Source: Falsiroseomonas sp041690465 (GTDB lineage Bacteria > Pseudomonadota > Alphaproteobacteria > Acetobacterales > Acetobacteraceae). From it: a stretch of 64,000 nucleotides of DNA. The stretch lies in assembly GCF_041690465.1 (NCBI RefSeq), contig NZ_JAWLHG010000022.1, positions 16,971 to 80,970 of the forward strand, written 5' to 3'. Within the stretch, counting starts at the first letter, position 1; the number at the start of each line of letters is the position of its first letter. The notes beneath the pieces are model-generated. The model made no database searches, had not been told where the DNA came from, and was given only the letters and a program-made list of their open reading frames with translations. Below are positions 40,530 to 49,575 of the stretch, piece by piece. Made by a program: the position numbers and the translations under genes.

Positions 40530-42904
40530 CCATCTCCGCCGCCGTTCCCGAGGGCGTCGCGCCCGGCAGCCTGGGGTCCGCGAGTGCCGGCTTCTCGCGC
40601 GCCGTCTGCGCGCATTGCGGCGAGCAGCTGGCGCCCGGCCAGGGAGAGTTCTGCTGCACCGGATGCTCCGGCGCGCACGCACTGGTGCGCGGTCTCGGCC
40701 TCGACGCCTTTTACCGCCGGCAGGAGACCGCGGCCGGCACGCTGCGCCCGCCCGAGACGCTGTCCTGCGATTTCGTCCCGCATGCCCGGGCGGTGCGCGA
40801 CGGCATGATGGAGCTCGACCTCATCGTCAGTGGCCTGACCTGCGGCGCCTGCGTCTGGCTGGTGGAGCAGGCGCTGGCCGCGGAGCCCGATGTGCTGAAG
40901 GCGCGCGCCAGCCTCTCGACGCGGCGGCTCTCCGTCGCGTGGCGCGGCGAAGCGCGGCGGGCGAACGAGCTCGCCGGCCTGGTCGCGCGGCTCGGCTTCA
41001 AGGTGGCGCCCTGGTCGCCGGCCTGCCTGCGCGCGACCGAGGACGCCGAAGGGCGCGCGCTGATCCGCGCGCTCGGCATCGCCGCCTTTGGTTCGATGAA
41101 CGTGATGCTGGTCTCCATCGCCGTCTGGGTCGGGACGGACATGGAGGAGGCGACGCGGCATGCGATGCACTGGGTCGCGGCGCTGATCGCGCTGCCGACG
41201 GTGCTGGTGGCCGGCATGCCCTTCTACCGCTCGGCCTGGGAGGCGATCCGCGCGGGCCGGGTGAACATGGATCTCGCCGTGTCGCTCGGCGTGATCGCGA
41301 CCACGCTCATGTCGCTCTCGGAGACCTTCCGCAACGGTCCCTACACCTGGTTCGACGGTGCCACCTCGCTGCTCGCGCTGCTGCTGGCCGGCCGCGTGCT
41401 GGACCGCGCGATGCGGCGCAAGGCGCGCCAGGCGGTGGCGGAGCTGCTGGCGCTGCAGGAAGGCACCGTCGCGCTGCGCCTTGCGGACGGCACCACCCGC
41501 GCCGTGCCGGCGGAGAACGTGAAGGCCGGCGATCTCGTCCTGGTCGCCGCCGGCGAGCGGTTGCGGCTCGACGGCACGGCGGAGGAGGCGGTGCTGCTCG
41601 ATACCTCCGCCACCACCGGCGAATCCCTGCCGCGCGCCATGGCGCCCGGTGAAGCGCTCGCGGCCGGTGCGGTGAACATGGGCCAGCCTTTCCTGATGCG
41701 CGTCGCCGCAGCGGCAAAGGATGGCTCGCTCGCGCAGCTTGCGCGGTTGCTGGAGCGTGCCGAGCAGGGGCGCGGCCGTTTCGTCTCCATCGCCGACCGC
41801 GCGGCGCGCGCCTATGTGCCGGTGGTGCATGTGGTGGCGCTGGCCACCTTCCTCGGCTGGTGGCTCGGCGTCGGCGTAGGCTGGCAGGCGGCGCTGGTGC
41901 CGGCGGTCGCGGCGCTGATCGTCACCTGCCCCTGCGGCCTGGCGATCGCGGTGCCGGCGGTGCAGGTGGCCGCCGTCGGATCGCTGTTCCGCCGCGGCGT
42001 GCTTGTGGCCTCGCCGACCGCGCTGGAGCGGCTGGCGAGAGCCGACCATGCCGTGCTCGACAAGACCGGCACGCTGACCGAGGGACGGCCCGAACTGATC
42101 GCCGACGAGACGCTGGACCCCGAAGTGCTGCGCGAAGCGGCGGCGATGGCGCGCGCCAGCCGTCATCCGCTGGCGCAGGCGCTGGTGCGCGCCTGCCAGG
42201 ATGCGCCGGCGCTCGGCGGTGTGCGGGAGATCGCCGGCAAGGGCCTGGTGCGCGGCAGCCAGCGGCTCGGCAGCCCGGAGTTCTGCGGGCTCGCCAAGGA
42301 TACCGGCTCCGGCATGACGCTGGTCTATTGCGTGGCGGGCGAGGCGCCGACGGTGTTCCACTTCTCCGACAGGTTGCGACGCGATGCCGGCGAGGCGGTC
42401 GAGGCCCTGCACGGACTTGGCCTGGAGACGGAGCTGCTCTCGGGCGACGGCGCAGGCGCGGTCGAGGCGGCGGCGGCGGCGACCGGCATCGGCCCGTGGC
42501 AGGCTCGCGCGACACCGGCCGACAAGGCGCACCGCATCGAATCGCTGCGCGCGGCAGGCCGCCATCCGCTGATGGTCGGCGACGGCATCAACGACGCCGC
42601 GGCGCTCTCGCTGGCCCATGTCTCTGTCAGCCCGGGCAGCGGCACCGACCTTGCCCAGGCGGCTTCGGACCTGGTGCTTCGTTCGGAGGGGCTGACGGCG
42701 CTGCCGCTGGCCATCCGCGTCGCCCGCAAGGCGCAGCGGCTGGCGCAGCAGAACATCGCCTTCAGCCTGATCTACAACCTGGTGGCGGTGCCGATGGCGG
42801 TGCTCGGCTTCGTCACGCCGCTGATCGCAGCGCTCGTCATGGCGAGCAGCTCCATCATCGTGATCCTCAATGCGCTGCGTGCGGGGAAGGAGGCTTCGGC
42901 ATGA
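40526..42904 (+). CDS. ccoI: Copper-exporting P1B-type ATPase for cbb3 assembly, CcoI
   Basis: A 792-residue P-type ATPase. The N-terminus has CAHCGEQLAPGQGEFCCTGC, then an HMA-like domain with GLTCGACVWLVEQAL. The ion-pathway motif is TCPCGLAIAVP, the phosphorylated Asp is 512 in DKTGTLTEG, and the P-domain ends VGDGINDAAALSLA. The CcoI/FixI subgroup moves copper toward the oxidase during maturation. The GTG at 40526 overlaps the ccoH stop (GTGA). The end overlaps ccoS by four bases. Confidence 0.95.
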   Translation: MTISAAVPEGVAPGSLGSASAGFSRAVCAHCGEQLAPGQGEFCCTGCSGAHALVRGLGLDAFYRRQETAAGTLRPPETLSCDFVPHARAVRDGMMELDLIVSGLTCGACVWLVEQALAAEPDVLKARASLSTRRLSVAWRGEARRANELAGLVARLGFKVAPWSPACLRATEDAEGRALIRALGIAAFGSMNVMLVSIAVWVGTDMEEATRHAMHWVAALIALPTVLVAGMPFYRSAWEAIRAGRVNMDLAVSLGVIATTLMSLSETFRNGPYTWFDGATSLLALLLAGRVLDRAMRRKARQAVAELLALQEGTVALRLADGTTRAVPAENVKAGDLVLVAAGERLRLDGTAEEAVLLDTSATTGESLPRAMAPGEALAAGAVNMGQPFLMRVAAAAKDGSLAQLARLLERAEQGRGRFVSIADRAARAYVPVVHVVALATFLGWWLGVGVGWQAALVPAVAALIVTCPCGLAIAVPAVQVAAVGSLFRRGVLVASPTALERLARADHAVLDKTGTLTEGRPELIADETLDPEVLREAAAMARASRHPLAQALVRACQDAPALGGVREIAGKGLVRGSQRLGSPEFCGLAKDTGSGMTLVYCVAGEAPTVFHFSDRLRRDAGEAVEALHGLGLETELLSGDGAGAVEAAAAATGIGPWQARATPADKAHRIESLRAAGRHPLMVGDGINDAAALSLAHVSVSPGSGTDLAQAASDLVLRSEGLTALPLAIRVARKAQRLAQQNIAFSLIYNLVAVPMAVLGFVTPLIAALVMASSSIIVILNALRAGKEASA

Positions 42905-43062
42905 ATGCCCTGGTGTTTCTCGTGCCGGCTGCGCTTGTGCTGGGCCTGCTCGGCCTGGCGCTGTTCCTGTGGACGCTGAAGTCGCGCCAGTACGACGACC
43001 TGGACGGCGCGGCGAGCCGCATCCTGTTCGACGACTTGCCCCGGAAGGACAAGACCCAATGA
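42901..43062 (+). CDS. ccoS: cbb3-type oxidase maturation protein CcoS
   Basis: A 53-residue single-helix protein (LVFLVPAALVLGLLGLALFLWTLKSRQYDDLDG...RILFDD). The helix followed by SRQYDDLDGAASRILFDD is diagnostic of CcoS/FixS, which is needed to load the oxidase cofactors. It overlaps both neighbours by four bases. Confidence 0.93.
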   Translation: MNALVFLVPAALVLGLLGLALFLWTLKSRQYDDLDGAASRILFDDLPRKDKTQ

Positions 43063-43238
43063 TCTACTTCATGGTTATCGGCGCGATCTGCGCGGTGCTC
43101 GGCCTGGCCGCGATCTCGGCGGCGCAGGAACTCGGCTTCCTGCTGTTCGGCTACGGCCTGTTCGGCTTCGGGGTGCTGTTCGCGCTGTTCCTGCTGAAGC
43201 GGCACTTCGACCACCTGGATGGCTCCGCACGGCCCTGA
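43059..43238 (+). CDS. Small two-helix membrane protein downstream of ccoS, unknown
   Basis: A 59-residue protein with two hydrophobic helices (MIYFMVIGAICAVLGLAAIS and GFLLFGYGLFGFGVLFALFLL) and a short polar tail RHFDHLDGSARP. The ATG overlaps the ccoS stop by four bases, which argues that it is a translated operon member. The family is not recognised. Its place suggests an accessory role in cbb3 assembly or stability. Confidence 0.75.
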   Translation: MIYFMVIGAICAVLGLAAISAAQELGFLLFGYGLFGFGVLFALFLLKRHFDHLDGSARP

Positions 43239-43334
43239 GACGCAGAGCCAATTGCCGGAACGGCCCGTGCCGCGCAGGTTGGCGCCGCAATTGAAGTGGC
43301 CGCCGGCGCGGCCCGCGCATCGGGGAGACGTGCG

Positions 43335-43889
43335 ATGAGATCGCTTCGCCCGCTTCTGGCGTTCCTGGCCTTCGCGCCCGGCCTCGCGCTCGCGCAGCAG
43401 CCCGTCGTCAGGGGCGAGGTGGCGCAACGTGTCTCGATCGTCGAGACCACCAACGCCCGCGAGCGTTCGGTGCTGCTGACCGGGCCGGATGGATCCCTCA
43501 CCACCATTTTCGTCGGGCCGGAGGTGCGCAACTTCGCGCAGATCAGGCCCGGCGACCGGGTGGCGACAACGGTGACCGAGGCGGTCGCCATCTCTCTGGC
43601 CAAGGCCGACGGCGCCGGGCCGACCGGCTCCGCAGCAGTGACAAGCCGCGCCGCGCCAGGCCGGCGGCCGGCCGGCAGCGTCACCGCGGCCGACCGCATC
43701 CGCGTGCGAATCGATAACGTGGATACGAGCCGCAACCTCGTCGCTTTCATCACGCCGGGTGGCACGCGTCGCGAGGTTCAGCTGCGCGACCCGGAGCTGC
43801 GCCGCTTCGCCGAATCGCTGCGTCGGGATGACGAGGTGGATGTGGTGTTCGTCGAATCCGTGAGCGTTCGCGTCCTGCCGGGCAACTGA
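43335..43889 (+). CDS. Exported hypothetical protein with duplicated domain
   Basis: A 184-residue protein with a signal peptide (RPLLAFLAFAPGLALAQ). The mature part has two similar beta-rich halves: residues about 25-90 (GEVAQRVSIVETTNARERSV...PEVRNFAQIRPGDRV...TEAVAI) and about 115-182 (RIRVRIDNVDTSRNLVAFI...PELRRFAESLRRDDEV...VESVSV). The shared pattern is an opening strand, a central loop with PGG or GPDG, the segment PExRxFA, a D-V pair and E-x-V. Function unknown. It lies 96 bases after the cco operon. Confidence 0.7.
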   Translation: MRSLRPLLAFLAFAPGLALAQQPVVRGEVAQRVSIVETTNARERSVLLTGPDGSLTTIFVGPEVRNFAQIRPGDRVATTVTEAVAISLAKADGAGPTGSAAVTSRAAPGRRPAGSVTAADRIRVRIDNVDTSRNLVAFITPGGTRREVQLRDPELRRFAESLRRDDEVDVVFVESVSVRVLPGN

Positions 43890-43914
43890 TGGACAGGGCG
43901 CCGCCGGTGCTGGC

Positions 43915-44370
43915 TCACTGCGGCACCGGCGACAGCTCCTGCTTCAGGCAGCGCAGCGCGAAGCTGGTGCGGGTGTGGCGCACGCCCGGCAGGCGGTAGA
44001 GCCGTTCCCGGAGCAGCCGCTCATACCCCACCGTGCCGCCCACCGCGGCCTTGATGACGTAGTCGTATTCGCCGGTGACGAGGTGGCATTCCAGGATCTC
44101 CGGGATGTCCCTCACCGCCGCCTCGAAGCGCCGCAGATGCTCCTCGTCGTGGCGCTCCATCATCACCTCGATGAACACCGTATCCGGCAGGCCGAGTGCG
44201 GCCTGGTCGAGCAGCGCGGCATAGCCCTTGATCACGCCCGCCTGCTCCAGCGGCTTCACCCGCGTCCAGCAAGGCGAGGCGGAGAGGCCCACCTCCTCGG
44301 CCAGCTCGGCATTGGTCAGCCGCCCGTGCCGCGATAGGGCCCGCAGGATCTTCCTGTCGATCGCGTCCAT
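43915..44370 (-). CDS. Lrp/AsnC-family transcriptional regulator
   Basis: A 151-residue regulator. MDAIDRKILRALSRHGRLTNAELAEEVGLSASPCWTRVKPLEQAGVIKGY is the winged helix-turn-helix, and VIEVMMERHDEEHLRRFE through YDYVIKAAVGG is the ligand-binding RAM domain. The family senses amino acids. It is divergent from the fused indolepyruvate oxidoreductase gene, a frequent pairing, so it probably controls aromatic or branched amino acid breakdown. Confidence 0.9.
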   Translation of the reverse strand: MDAIDRKILRALSRHGRLTNAELAEEVGLSASPCWTRVKPLEQAGVIKGYAALLDQAALGLPDTVFIEVMMERHDEEHLRRFEAAVRDIPEILECHLVTGEYDYVIKAAVGGTVGYERLLRERLYRLPGVRHTRTSFALRCLKQELSPVPQ

Positions 44371-44424
44371 CGCGGAAGCTCCTTCCGTACCATGTCCCGC
44401 TGGCGACAGAATACGGGAGGACTC

Positions 44425-44439
44425 CCTGGTCAATCCAGG
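44425..44439. promoter_or_regulatory. Palindrome in the Lrp-ior intergenic gap
   Basis: CCTGG-TCAAT-CCAGG is a perfect inverted repeat with a five-base AT-rich centre between the two divergent genes. It is a candidate binding site for the adjacent Lrp-type regulator, but it does not closely follow the E. coli Lrp consensus. Confidence 0.35.
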
Positions 44440-44481
44440 CCATGCTTCCCATAGTCGGGGGATCGGCACGGGAGAGACCGC

Positions 44482-47400
44482 ATGGGCAGCCTGCAACGCC
44501 CCGAAGCGAGCCTCGAGGACAAGTGGGAGGCCGCCGGCGAGCCGGTGGTGCTCAGCGGCATCCAGGCGCTGGTCCGCCTGCCATTGCTGCGGCGTGAGCT
44601 CGATGCGGCGCTGGGGTGGAACACGGCGGGCTATGTCAGCGGCTATCGCGGCTCCCCGATCGGCGGTTACGACCAGCTGCTGCTGAAGGAGGCGAAGCGC
44701 CTCGCGGCCGCGAACATCGTGTTCAACCCGGGCCTGAACGAGGACCTGGCGGCAACGGCGGTGTGGGGCACCCAGCAGCTGCACCTCTCGCCCGGCGCGC
44801 GCCATGAGGGCGTGTTCGGCATCTGGTACGGCAAGGGGCCCGGTACCGACCGCAGCGGCGACGTGCTGCGCCACGCGAATTCCGCGGGTTCCTCGCCGAA
44901 GGGGGGCGTGCTGGCGCTGTCGGGCGACGATCCGTCGGCGAAATCCTCCACCGTCACCTCCGGCTGCGAGCTCACCTTCCAGGATGTCGAGATCCCGCTG
45001 CTCGACCCGGCCGAGGTGGCCGAGGTGCTGGAGTTCGGCGTGAAGGGCATCGCGCTGTCGCGCTTCGCCGGCACCTGGGTCGGGCTGAAATGCGTCGCCG
45101 AGACGATGGATGCGGCTGCGACGCTGCGCGTGGACCCGGCCGCCTATGCGACGCAGGCGCCGCAGGGCGTCGAACTCCCGCCCGATGGCCTGCACCTGCG
45201 CATCCCCGACACGGCACAGGTGCAGGAGCGTCGGCTGCGCCTGTTCAAGCTGCCGGCCGCGGTCGCCTTCGCGCGCGCCAACGGCTTCGACCGCATGGTT
45301 GTCGATTCACCGAACGCCCGCTTCGGCATCGTGGTGCGCGGCAAGGCTTTCGCGACGCTGCGCCAGGTGCTGGCCGATGCCGGCATCTCGACGGAGTTCG
45401 CGCGCGCACAGGGCTTGCGCATCTGGAAGGTCGGCCTTGCCTGGCCACTCGATGCGGAAGCCGCCCGCGCCTTTGCGCAGGGGCTCGAGGAGGTGCTGGT
45501 CATCGAGGAACGCCGCGGCTTCCTCGAGCCGCAGCTGAAGGACGCACTGTATCCGCTCGCGCAGCGCCCGCGCATCGTCGGCAAGCGGGACGAGCGCGGC
45601 GCGCCGCTGCTCTCCGAACTCGGCGAGCTGGATTCGGGGCAGATCCTGCGCGCGCTGGCGCTGCGCCTGCCGCCCGCGCTGCGCACCGAGGCGCTGGCGG
45701 CGCGGCTGCGCGAACTGGAGGAGCTGGAGCGCGGCGCCGCCGAACCGCTGGTCGCGCGTGATCCCTTCTTCTGCCCGGGCTGCCCGCACAACACCTCGAC
45801 CCGCGTGCCGGAGGGCTCGCGCGGGCTCGCCGGGATCGGCTGCCACTGGCTGGTCACCAAGATGCCGGAGCGCAACACGGCCGCCTTCACGCAGATGGGC
45901 GGCGAGGGCGCGCCCTGGCTCGGCATCGCGCCCTTCACCGAGGAGAAGCACGTCTTCGTCAACATCGGCGACGGCACCTGGGCGCATTCGGGCTCGCTCG
46001 CGTTGCGCGCCGCGGCGGCGGCGAAGGCGAACATCACCTACAAGGTGCTGGTGAACTCCGCCGTGGCGATGACCGGCGGCCAGGCAGTGGAGGGTGCGCC
46101 CGGCGTGCCGCGCATCGCGGCGCAGATCAGGGCGGAAGGCGTGCAGCGCATCGCCATCGTCTCCGACGACCCGGAGCGTCACCGGGGCGATCCCGAGATG
46201 CCCCGCAGCGTGAGCTTCCATCCGCGCGCGGAGCTCGACGCGGTGCAGAAGATGCTGCGCGAGGTGCCGGGCGTCACGGCGCTGATCTACGACCAGGAGT
46301 GCGCCACGGAGCGCCGCCGCAAGCGCAAGCGCGGCACCGCGGCGCAGGCCGAGCGGCGCGCGGTGATCAATCCGCGCGTCTGCGAGGATTGCGGCGAGTG
46401 CTCCCGCGTTTCCAACTGCATCGCGGTGGAGCCGCTGGCGACGCCCTGGGGCCGCAAGCGCAGGATCGACCAGAGTGCGTGCAACCAGGACCTGTCCTGC
46501 GTGCAGGGTTTCTGCCCGTCGTTCGTCACCCTTCTGGGTGCCGAGCCGGCGAAGCCGAAGCAGGTGATCGCGCCGGACGGCACGCTGCCCGACCCGGTGC
46601 TGCCGGAGCCGGTGGATGGTTGCGCCTGGAACATCCTGGTCGCGGGCGTCGGCGGGCAGGGCGTCACGGCGCTCGGCGCGATCCTTGGCATGGCAGCGCA
46701 TATCGATGGCCGGCCCTCGCGCAGCGTGGACACGCTCGGCTTCGCGCAGAAAGGCGGTGGCGTGCATGTGCAGCTGCGCATCGGCCGTGCCGGCACGAGC
46801 GAGGAGAGCATCCCCGCGCCCCGCATCGGTGCCGGCCAGGCGGATGTGCTGATCGCCTCCGACATGGTGGTGGCGCATGGGCGCAATGCGCGGCCGCTGC
46901 TCGGGGCGCAGCGGACGGTGGTGATCGTAAATGCCGATCTGGCACCGACCGCTGCCTTCGTGCGCGACACAGCCACGCGCTACGACGTGGACGGCATGCT
47001 CGGCAGCCTGGGTGCCGCCTGCCGCGCGGCGCATCCGCTGCATGCGAGCGCGGAGGTTGTGGCGCAGCTCGGCGACGCGATCTACCTGAACATCTGGCTG
47101 CTGGGTGGCGCCTTCCAACGTGGGCTGGTGCCGGTCTCGGCGGCGGCGATCGAGCAGGCGATCCGCCTGAACGGCGCGCAGGTGGAGCGCAACCTGACGG
47201 CCTTCGCACTCGGCCGCCGCGCCGCGCTGGAAGCGCGCGCGGCCGGCCCTGAAGCGCCGGAGACGCTGGACGCGCTGATCGCCCGCTGCATCGCCGACCT
47301 GACAGCGTATCAGAACGCGCGCTATGCGCGGCGCTACGCCGACTTCGTTGCGAAGGTCCGCGCCGCGGAAGCCCCGCTCGCCAGCGAGCGTCTGTCACGC

Positions 47401-47883
47401 GCGGTGGCGACGCAGCTGCACCGGCTGATGGCCTTCAAGGACGAGTACGAGGTGGCACGGCTGCACAGCCTGCCGGAGTGGCGGGCGCAGTTGGCGCGCG
47501 ACTTCGCCGGCCAGCCGCGCATCGAGCTGAACCTGGCGCCGCCGCTGCTCTCGAAGGGCGACCCGAACACAGGCCTGCCACGCAAGCGCCGCTTCGGGCC
47601 GTGGATGCTCTCGGCGATGGGGCTGCTGCGCCACGGCAAGGCGTTGCGCTTCACCCCGCTTGACCCCTTCGGTCGTACTGAAGAACGGCGGATGGAGCGC
47701 GCGCTCGTCGCGGAATTCCGCGAGGGGATCGAAGCGATGCTGCCGAAACTCTCCGCCGCTACGCATGATGCGATCTGCAACTGGGCGGAGGCCGCCGCGG
47801 GCATCAAGGGGTTCGGCCCCATCAAGGCGCGCAACGTGGGGCAGACGCGCGCCCGTTGGGCGGAGATCGCGGCGCGGATCTGA
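44482..47883 (+). CDS. Fused indolepyruvate ferredoxin oxidoreductase (IorA-IorB)
   Basis: A 1133-residue enzyme that oxidatively decarboxylates aryl-pyruvates, or related 2-oxo acids, to acyl-CoA using thiamine diphosphate and Fe-S centres. Order: the transketolase-like part from the N-terminus (VSGYRGSPIGGYDQ, FNPGLNEDLAATAVWGTQQ), a CPGCPHNTST TPP-domain motif near 430, GDGTWAHSG, Fe-S cysteines in CEDCGECSRVSNC and CNQDLSCVQGFCPSF, then the gamma-like domain (VAGVGGQGVTALGAILG, VDTLGFAQKGGGVHVQLRIG). The last 150 residues match the DUF6537 tail of this fused form. Divergent Lrp-type regulator. Confidence 0.92.
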   Translation: MGSLQRPEASLEDKWEAAGEPVVLSGIQALVRLPLLRRELDAALGWNTAGYVSGYRGSPIGGYDQLLLKEAKRLAAANIVFNPGLNEDLAATAVWGTQQLHLSPGARHEGVFGIWYGKGPGTDRSGDVLRHANSAGSSPKGGVLALSGDDPSAKSSTVTSGCELTFQDVEIPLLDPAEVAEVLEFGVKGIALSRFAGTWVGLKCVAETMDAAATLRVDPAAYATQAPQGVELPPDGLHLRIPDTAQVQERRLRLFKLPAAVAFARANGFDRMVVDSPNARFGIVVRGKAFATLRQVLADAGISTEFARAQGLRIWKVGLAWPLDAEAARAFAQGLEEVLVIEERRGFLEPQLKDALYPLAQRPRIVGKRDERGAPLLSELGELDSGQILRALALRLPPALRTEALAARLRELEELERGAAEPLVARDPFFCPGCPHNTSTRVPEGSRGLAGIGCHWLVTKMPERNTAAFTQMGGEGAPWLGIAPFTEEKHVFVNIGDGTWAHSGSLALRAAAAAKANITYKVLVNSAVAMTGGQAVEGAPGVPRIAAQIRAEGVQRIAIVSDDPERHRGDPEMPRSVSFHPRAELDAVQKMLREVPGVTALIYDQECATERRRKRKRGTAAQAERRAVINPRVCEDCGECSRVSNCIAVEPLATPWGRKRRIDQSACNQDLSCVQGFCPSFVTLLGAEPAKPKQVIAPDGTLPDPVLPEPVDGCAWNILVAGVGGQGVTALGAILGMAAHIDGRPSRSVDTLGFAQKGGGVHVQLRIGRAGTSEESIPAPRIGAGQADVLIASDMVVAHGRNARPLLGAQRTVVIVNADLAPTAAFVRDTATRYDVDGMLGSLGAACRAAHPLHASAEVVAQLGDAIYLNIWLLGGAFQRGLVPVSAAAIEQAIRLNGAQVERNLTAFALGRRAALEARAAGPEAPETLDALIARCIADLTAYQNARYARRYADFVAKVRAAEAPLASERLSRAVATQLHRLMAFKDEYEVARLHSLPEWRAQLARDFAGQPRIELNLAPPLLSKGDPNTGLPRKRRFGPWMLSAMGLLRHGKALRFTPLDPFGRTEERRMERALVAEFREGIEAMLPKLSAATHDAICNWAEAAAGIKGFGPIKARNVGQTRARWAEIAARI

Positions 47884-47948
47884 TCCGCGCATCCCCGCGC
47901 TTGCGCCGGAAGGTCCGGGTGGGGGAGAAAGGCTCGGAGGAAGCATCT

Positions 47949-49106
47949 ATGTCCCTCGACGACGCCGCCCTGTTCGACCTGCCCGAAGCAACGCGCGAGT
48001 TGCGCGAGACCGCGCTCGCCTTCGCGCGCGACCGCCTCGCGCCGCACGCCCAGGAGTGGGACGAGACGAAGCACTTCCCGGTGGACGTGCTGCGCGAAGC
48101 CGCCACCCTCGGCATGGCCGCGCTCTATGTGCGGGAGGAGAGCGGCGGCGCCGGCCTCACGCGCCTCGACGCCGCGGTGGTGTTCGAGGCGCTGGCGACC
48201 GGCTGCCCCACCACCTCCGCCTTCCTCTCCATCCACAACATGGTCGCCTGGATGGTGGACCGCTTCGGCGACGACGCGCAGCGCACGGCGTGGCTACCGC
48301 CGCTCGTCACGATGGAGCGGATCGCATCCTACTGCCTCACCGAGCCCGGCGCCGGCAGCGACGCCGCCGCGCTCTCCACGCGGGCGGCGCGCGACAACGA
48401 AGGCTATGTGATGAACGGCGTGAAGCAGTTCATCAGCGGCGCCGGCGCCTCCGACCTCTATTTGACCATGGTGCGCACCGGCGGGCCGGGGCCGGGCGGC
48501 ATCTCCGCGCTGCTGGTTCCGAAGGACACGCCCGGCCTTTCCTTCGGCGCCAACGAGAAGAAGATGGGCTGGAATGCCCAGCCCACCCGCCAGGTGATCT
48601 TCGAGGAGGCCCGGGTGCCCGCCGATGCGCTGCTCGGCGAGGAGGGGCAGGGTTTTCGGTTCGCCATGGCGGGCCTCGATGGCGGGCGGCTGAACATCGG
48701 GGCGTGCAGCCTCGGCGGTGCGCAGCGGGCGCTCGATATCGCGCTGGCTTATGTGCAGGAGCGGAAAGCCTTCGGGCAGGAGATCGGAAAATTCCAGGCG
48801 ACGCAGTTCCGCCTGGCCGACATGGTGACCGAGCTGGAAGCTGCGCGCACCCTGCTCTGGCGCGCCTGCGCCAAGCTCGACGCGAAGGCGCCGGACGCCA
48901 CCGCCTTCTGCGCCATGGCCAAGCGCTTCGCGACCGACACCGGCTCCCGCGTCGCCGACGAGGCGCTGCAGCTGCTCGGCGGCTATGGCTACCTTTCCGA
49001 CTACGGGATCGAGAAGATCGTTCGCGACCTGCGCGTCCACCGGATCCTCGAAGGCACCAACGAGATCATGCGGCTGATCGTGGCCCGGCATCTCCTTGGC
49101 CGCTGA
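47949..49106 (+). CDS. Acyl-CoA dehydrogenase (isobutyryl/short-branched type)
   Basis: A 385-residue FAD enzyme. Seen: LTEPGAGSDAAALSTRA, the flavin loop VKQFISGAGASDLYL, EKKMGWNAQPTRQVIFEEARVP, RKAFGQEIGKFQATQFRLADM, and C-terminal EALQLLGGYGYLSDYGIEKI with VHRILEGTNEIMRLIVAR, where the Glu of the EGTNE motif region is conserved. It most resembles isobutyryl-CoA dehydrogenase (ACAD8-like). The gene follows ior after 65 bases, consistent with amino acid catabolism. Substrate is inferred from resemblance. Confidence 0.9.
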   Translation: MSLDDAALFDLPEATRELRETALAFARDRLAPHAQEWDETKHFPVDVLREAATLGMAALYVREESGGAGLTRLDAAVVFEALATGCPTTSAFLSIHNMVAWMVDRFGDDAQRTAWLPPLVTMERIASYCLTEPGAGSDAAALSTRAARDNEGYVMNGVKQFISGAGASDLYLTMVRTGGPGPGGISALLVPKDTPGLSFGANEKKMGWNAQPTRQVIFEEARVPADALLGEEGQGFRFAMAGLDGGRLNIGACSLGGAQRALDIALAYVQERKAFGQEIGKFQATQFRLADMVTELEAARTLLWRACAKLDAKAPDATAFCAMAKRFATDTGSRVADEALQLLGGYGYLSDYGIEKIVRDLRVHRILEGTNEIMRLIVARHLLGR

Positions 49107-49156
49107 GCACGGCTTTCCGCTGGCGTGATTTCCTCGGCTGAGGGTAGAAATACCCC

Positions 49157-49489
49157 ATGAGAATGCTCGTCCTGAGTGCTGCCCTGGCGCTGCCGATGGC
49201 CTTCGTGGCGGAGGCGCAGACGCTGCGCTCCACGGTGGTGCCGGCCGATGCCATGGTGGTCATCCCGCCGCGCGGCCAGCCGGCGCCGCCTCCCGTCGCG
49301 GCAGGCCTGGCCGCGGCACCGCCGCCCGCAGCCCTGCCGCCTGCGGCGACGGCGCTGCCGATGGCGGCCGCGCCGCTGCCGCTCGCCGCCATCCCAGGCG
49401 CGCTGCTGCCGCTGGCCGCCGCGGCGCTGCTCGGCGGTGGCCTGCCAGGTGGCGGCGGCGGATCGAGCGCCCCGGCCACCACCCGCTGA
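49157..49489 (+). CDS. Exported Ala/Pro-rich hypothetical protein
   Basis: A 110-residue protein with a signal peptide (MRMLVLSAALALPMAFVAEAQ). The mature part has a short strand (TLRSTVVPADAMVVIPPRGQ) and then alternating Pro/Ala low-complexity segments and a Gly-rich end (LLGGGLPGGGGGSSAPATTR). No family is recognised. The ORF is plausible because of its signal peptide and its own start. The composition would also arise from biased GC codons, so confidence is moderate. Confidence 0.55.
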   Translation: MRMLVLSAALALPMAFVAEAQTLRSTVVPADAMVVIPPRGQPAPPPVAAGLAAAPPPAALPPAATALPMAAAPLPLAAIPGALLPLAAAALLGGGLPGGGGGSSAPATTR

Positions 49490-49575
49490 ACCGCCGCGTC
49501 GGAGTCCCCCGGGGCTGGACCGCGCGGCGCGCCGGCGGCAGCCTGCGCGCGCACACCGGACGGAGCCGAAGCCCC

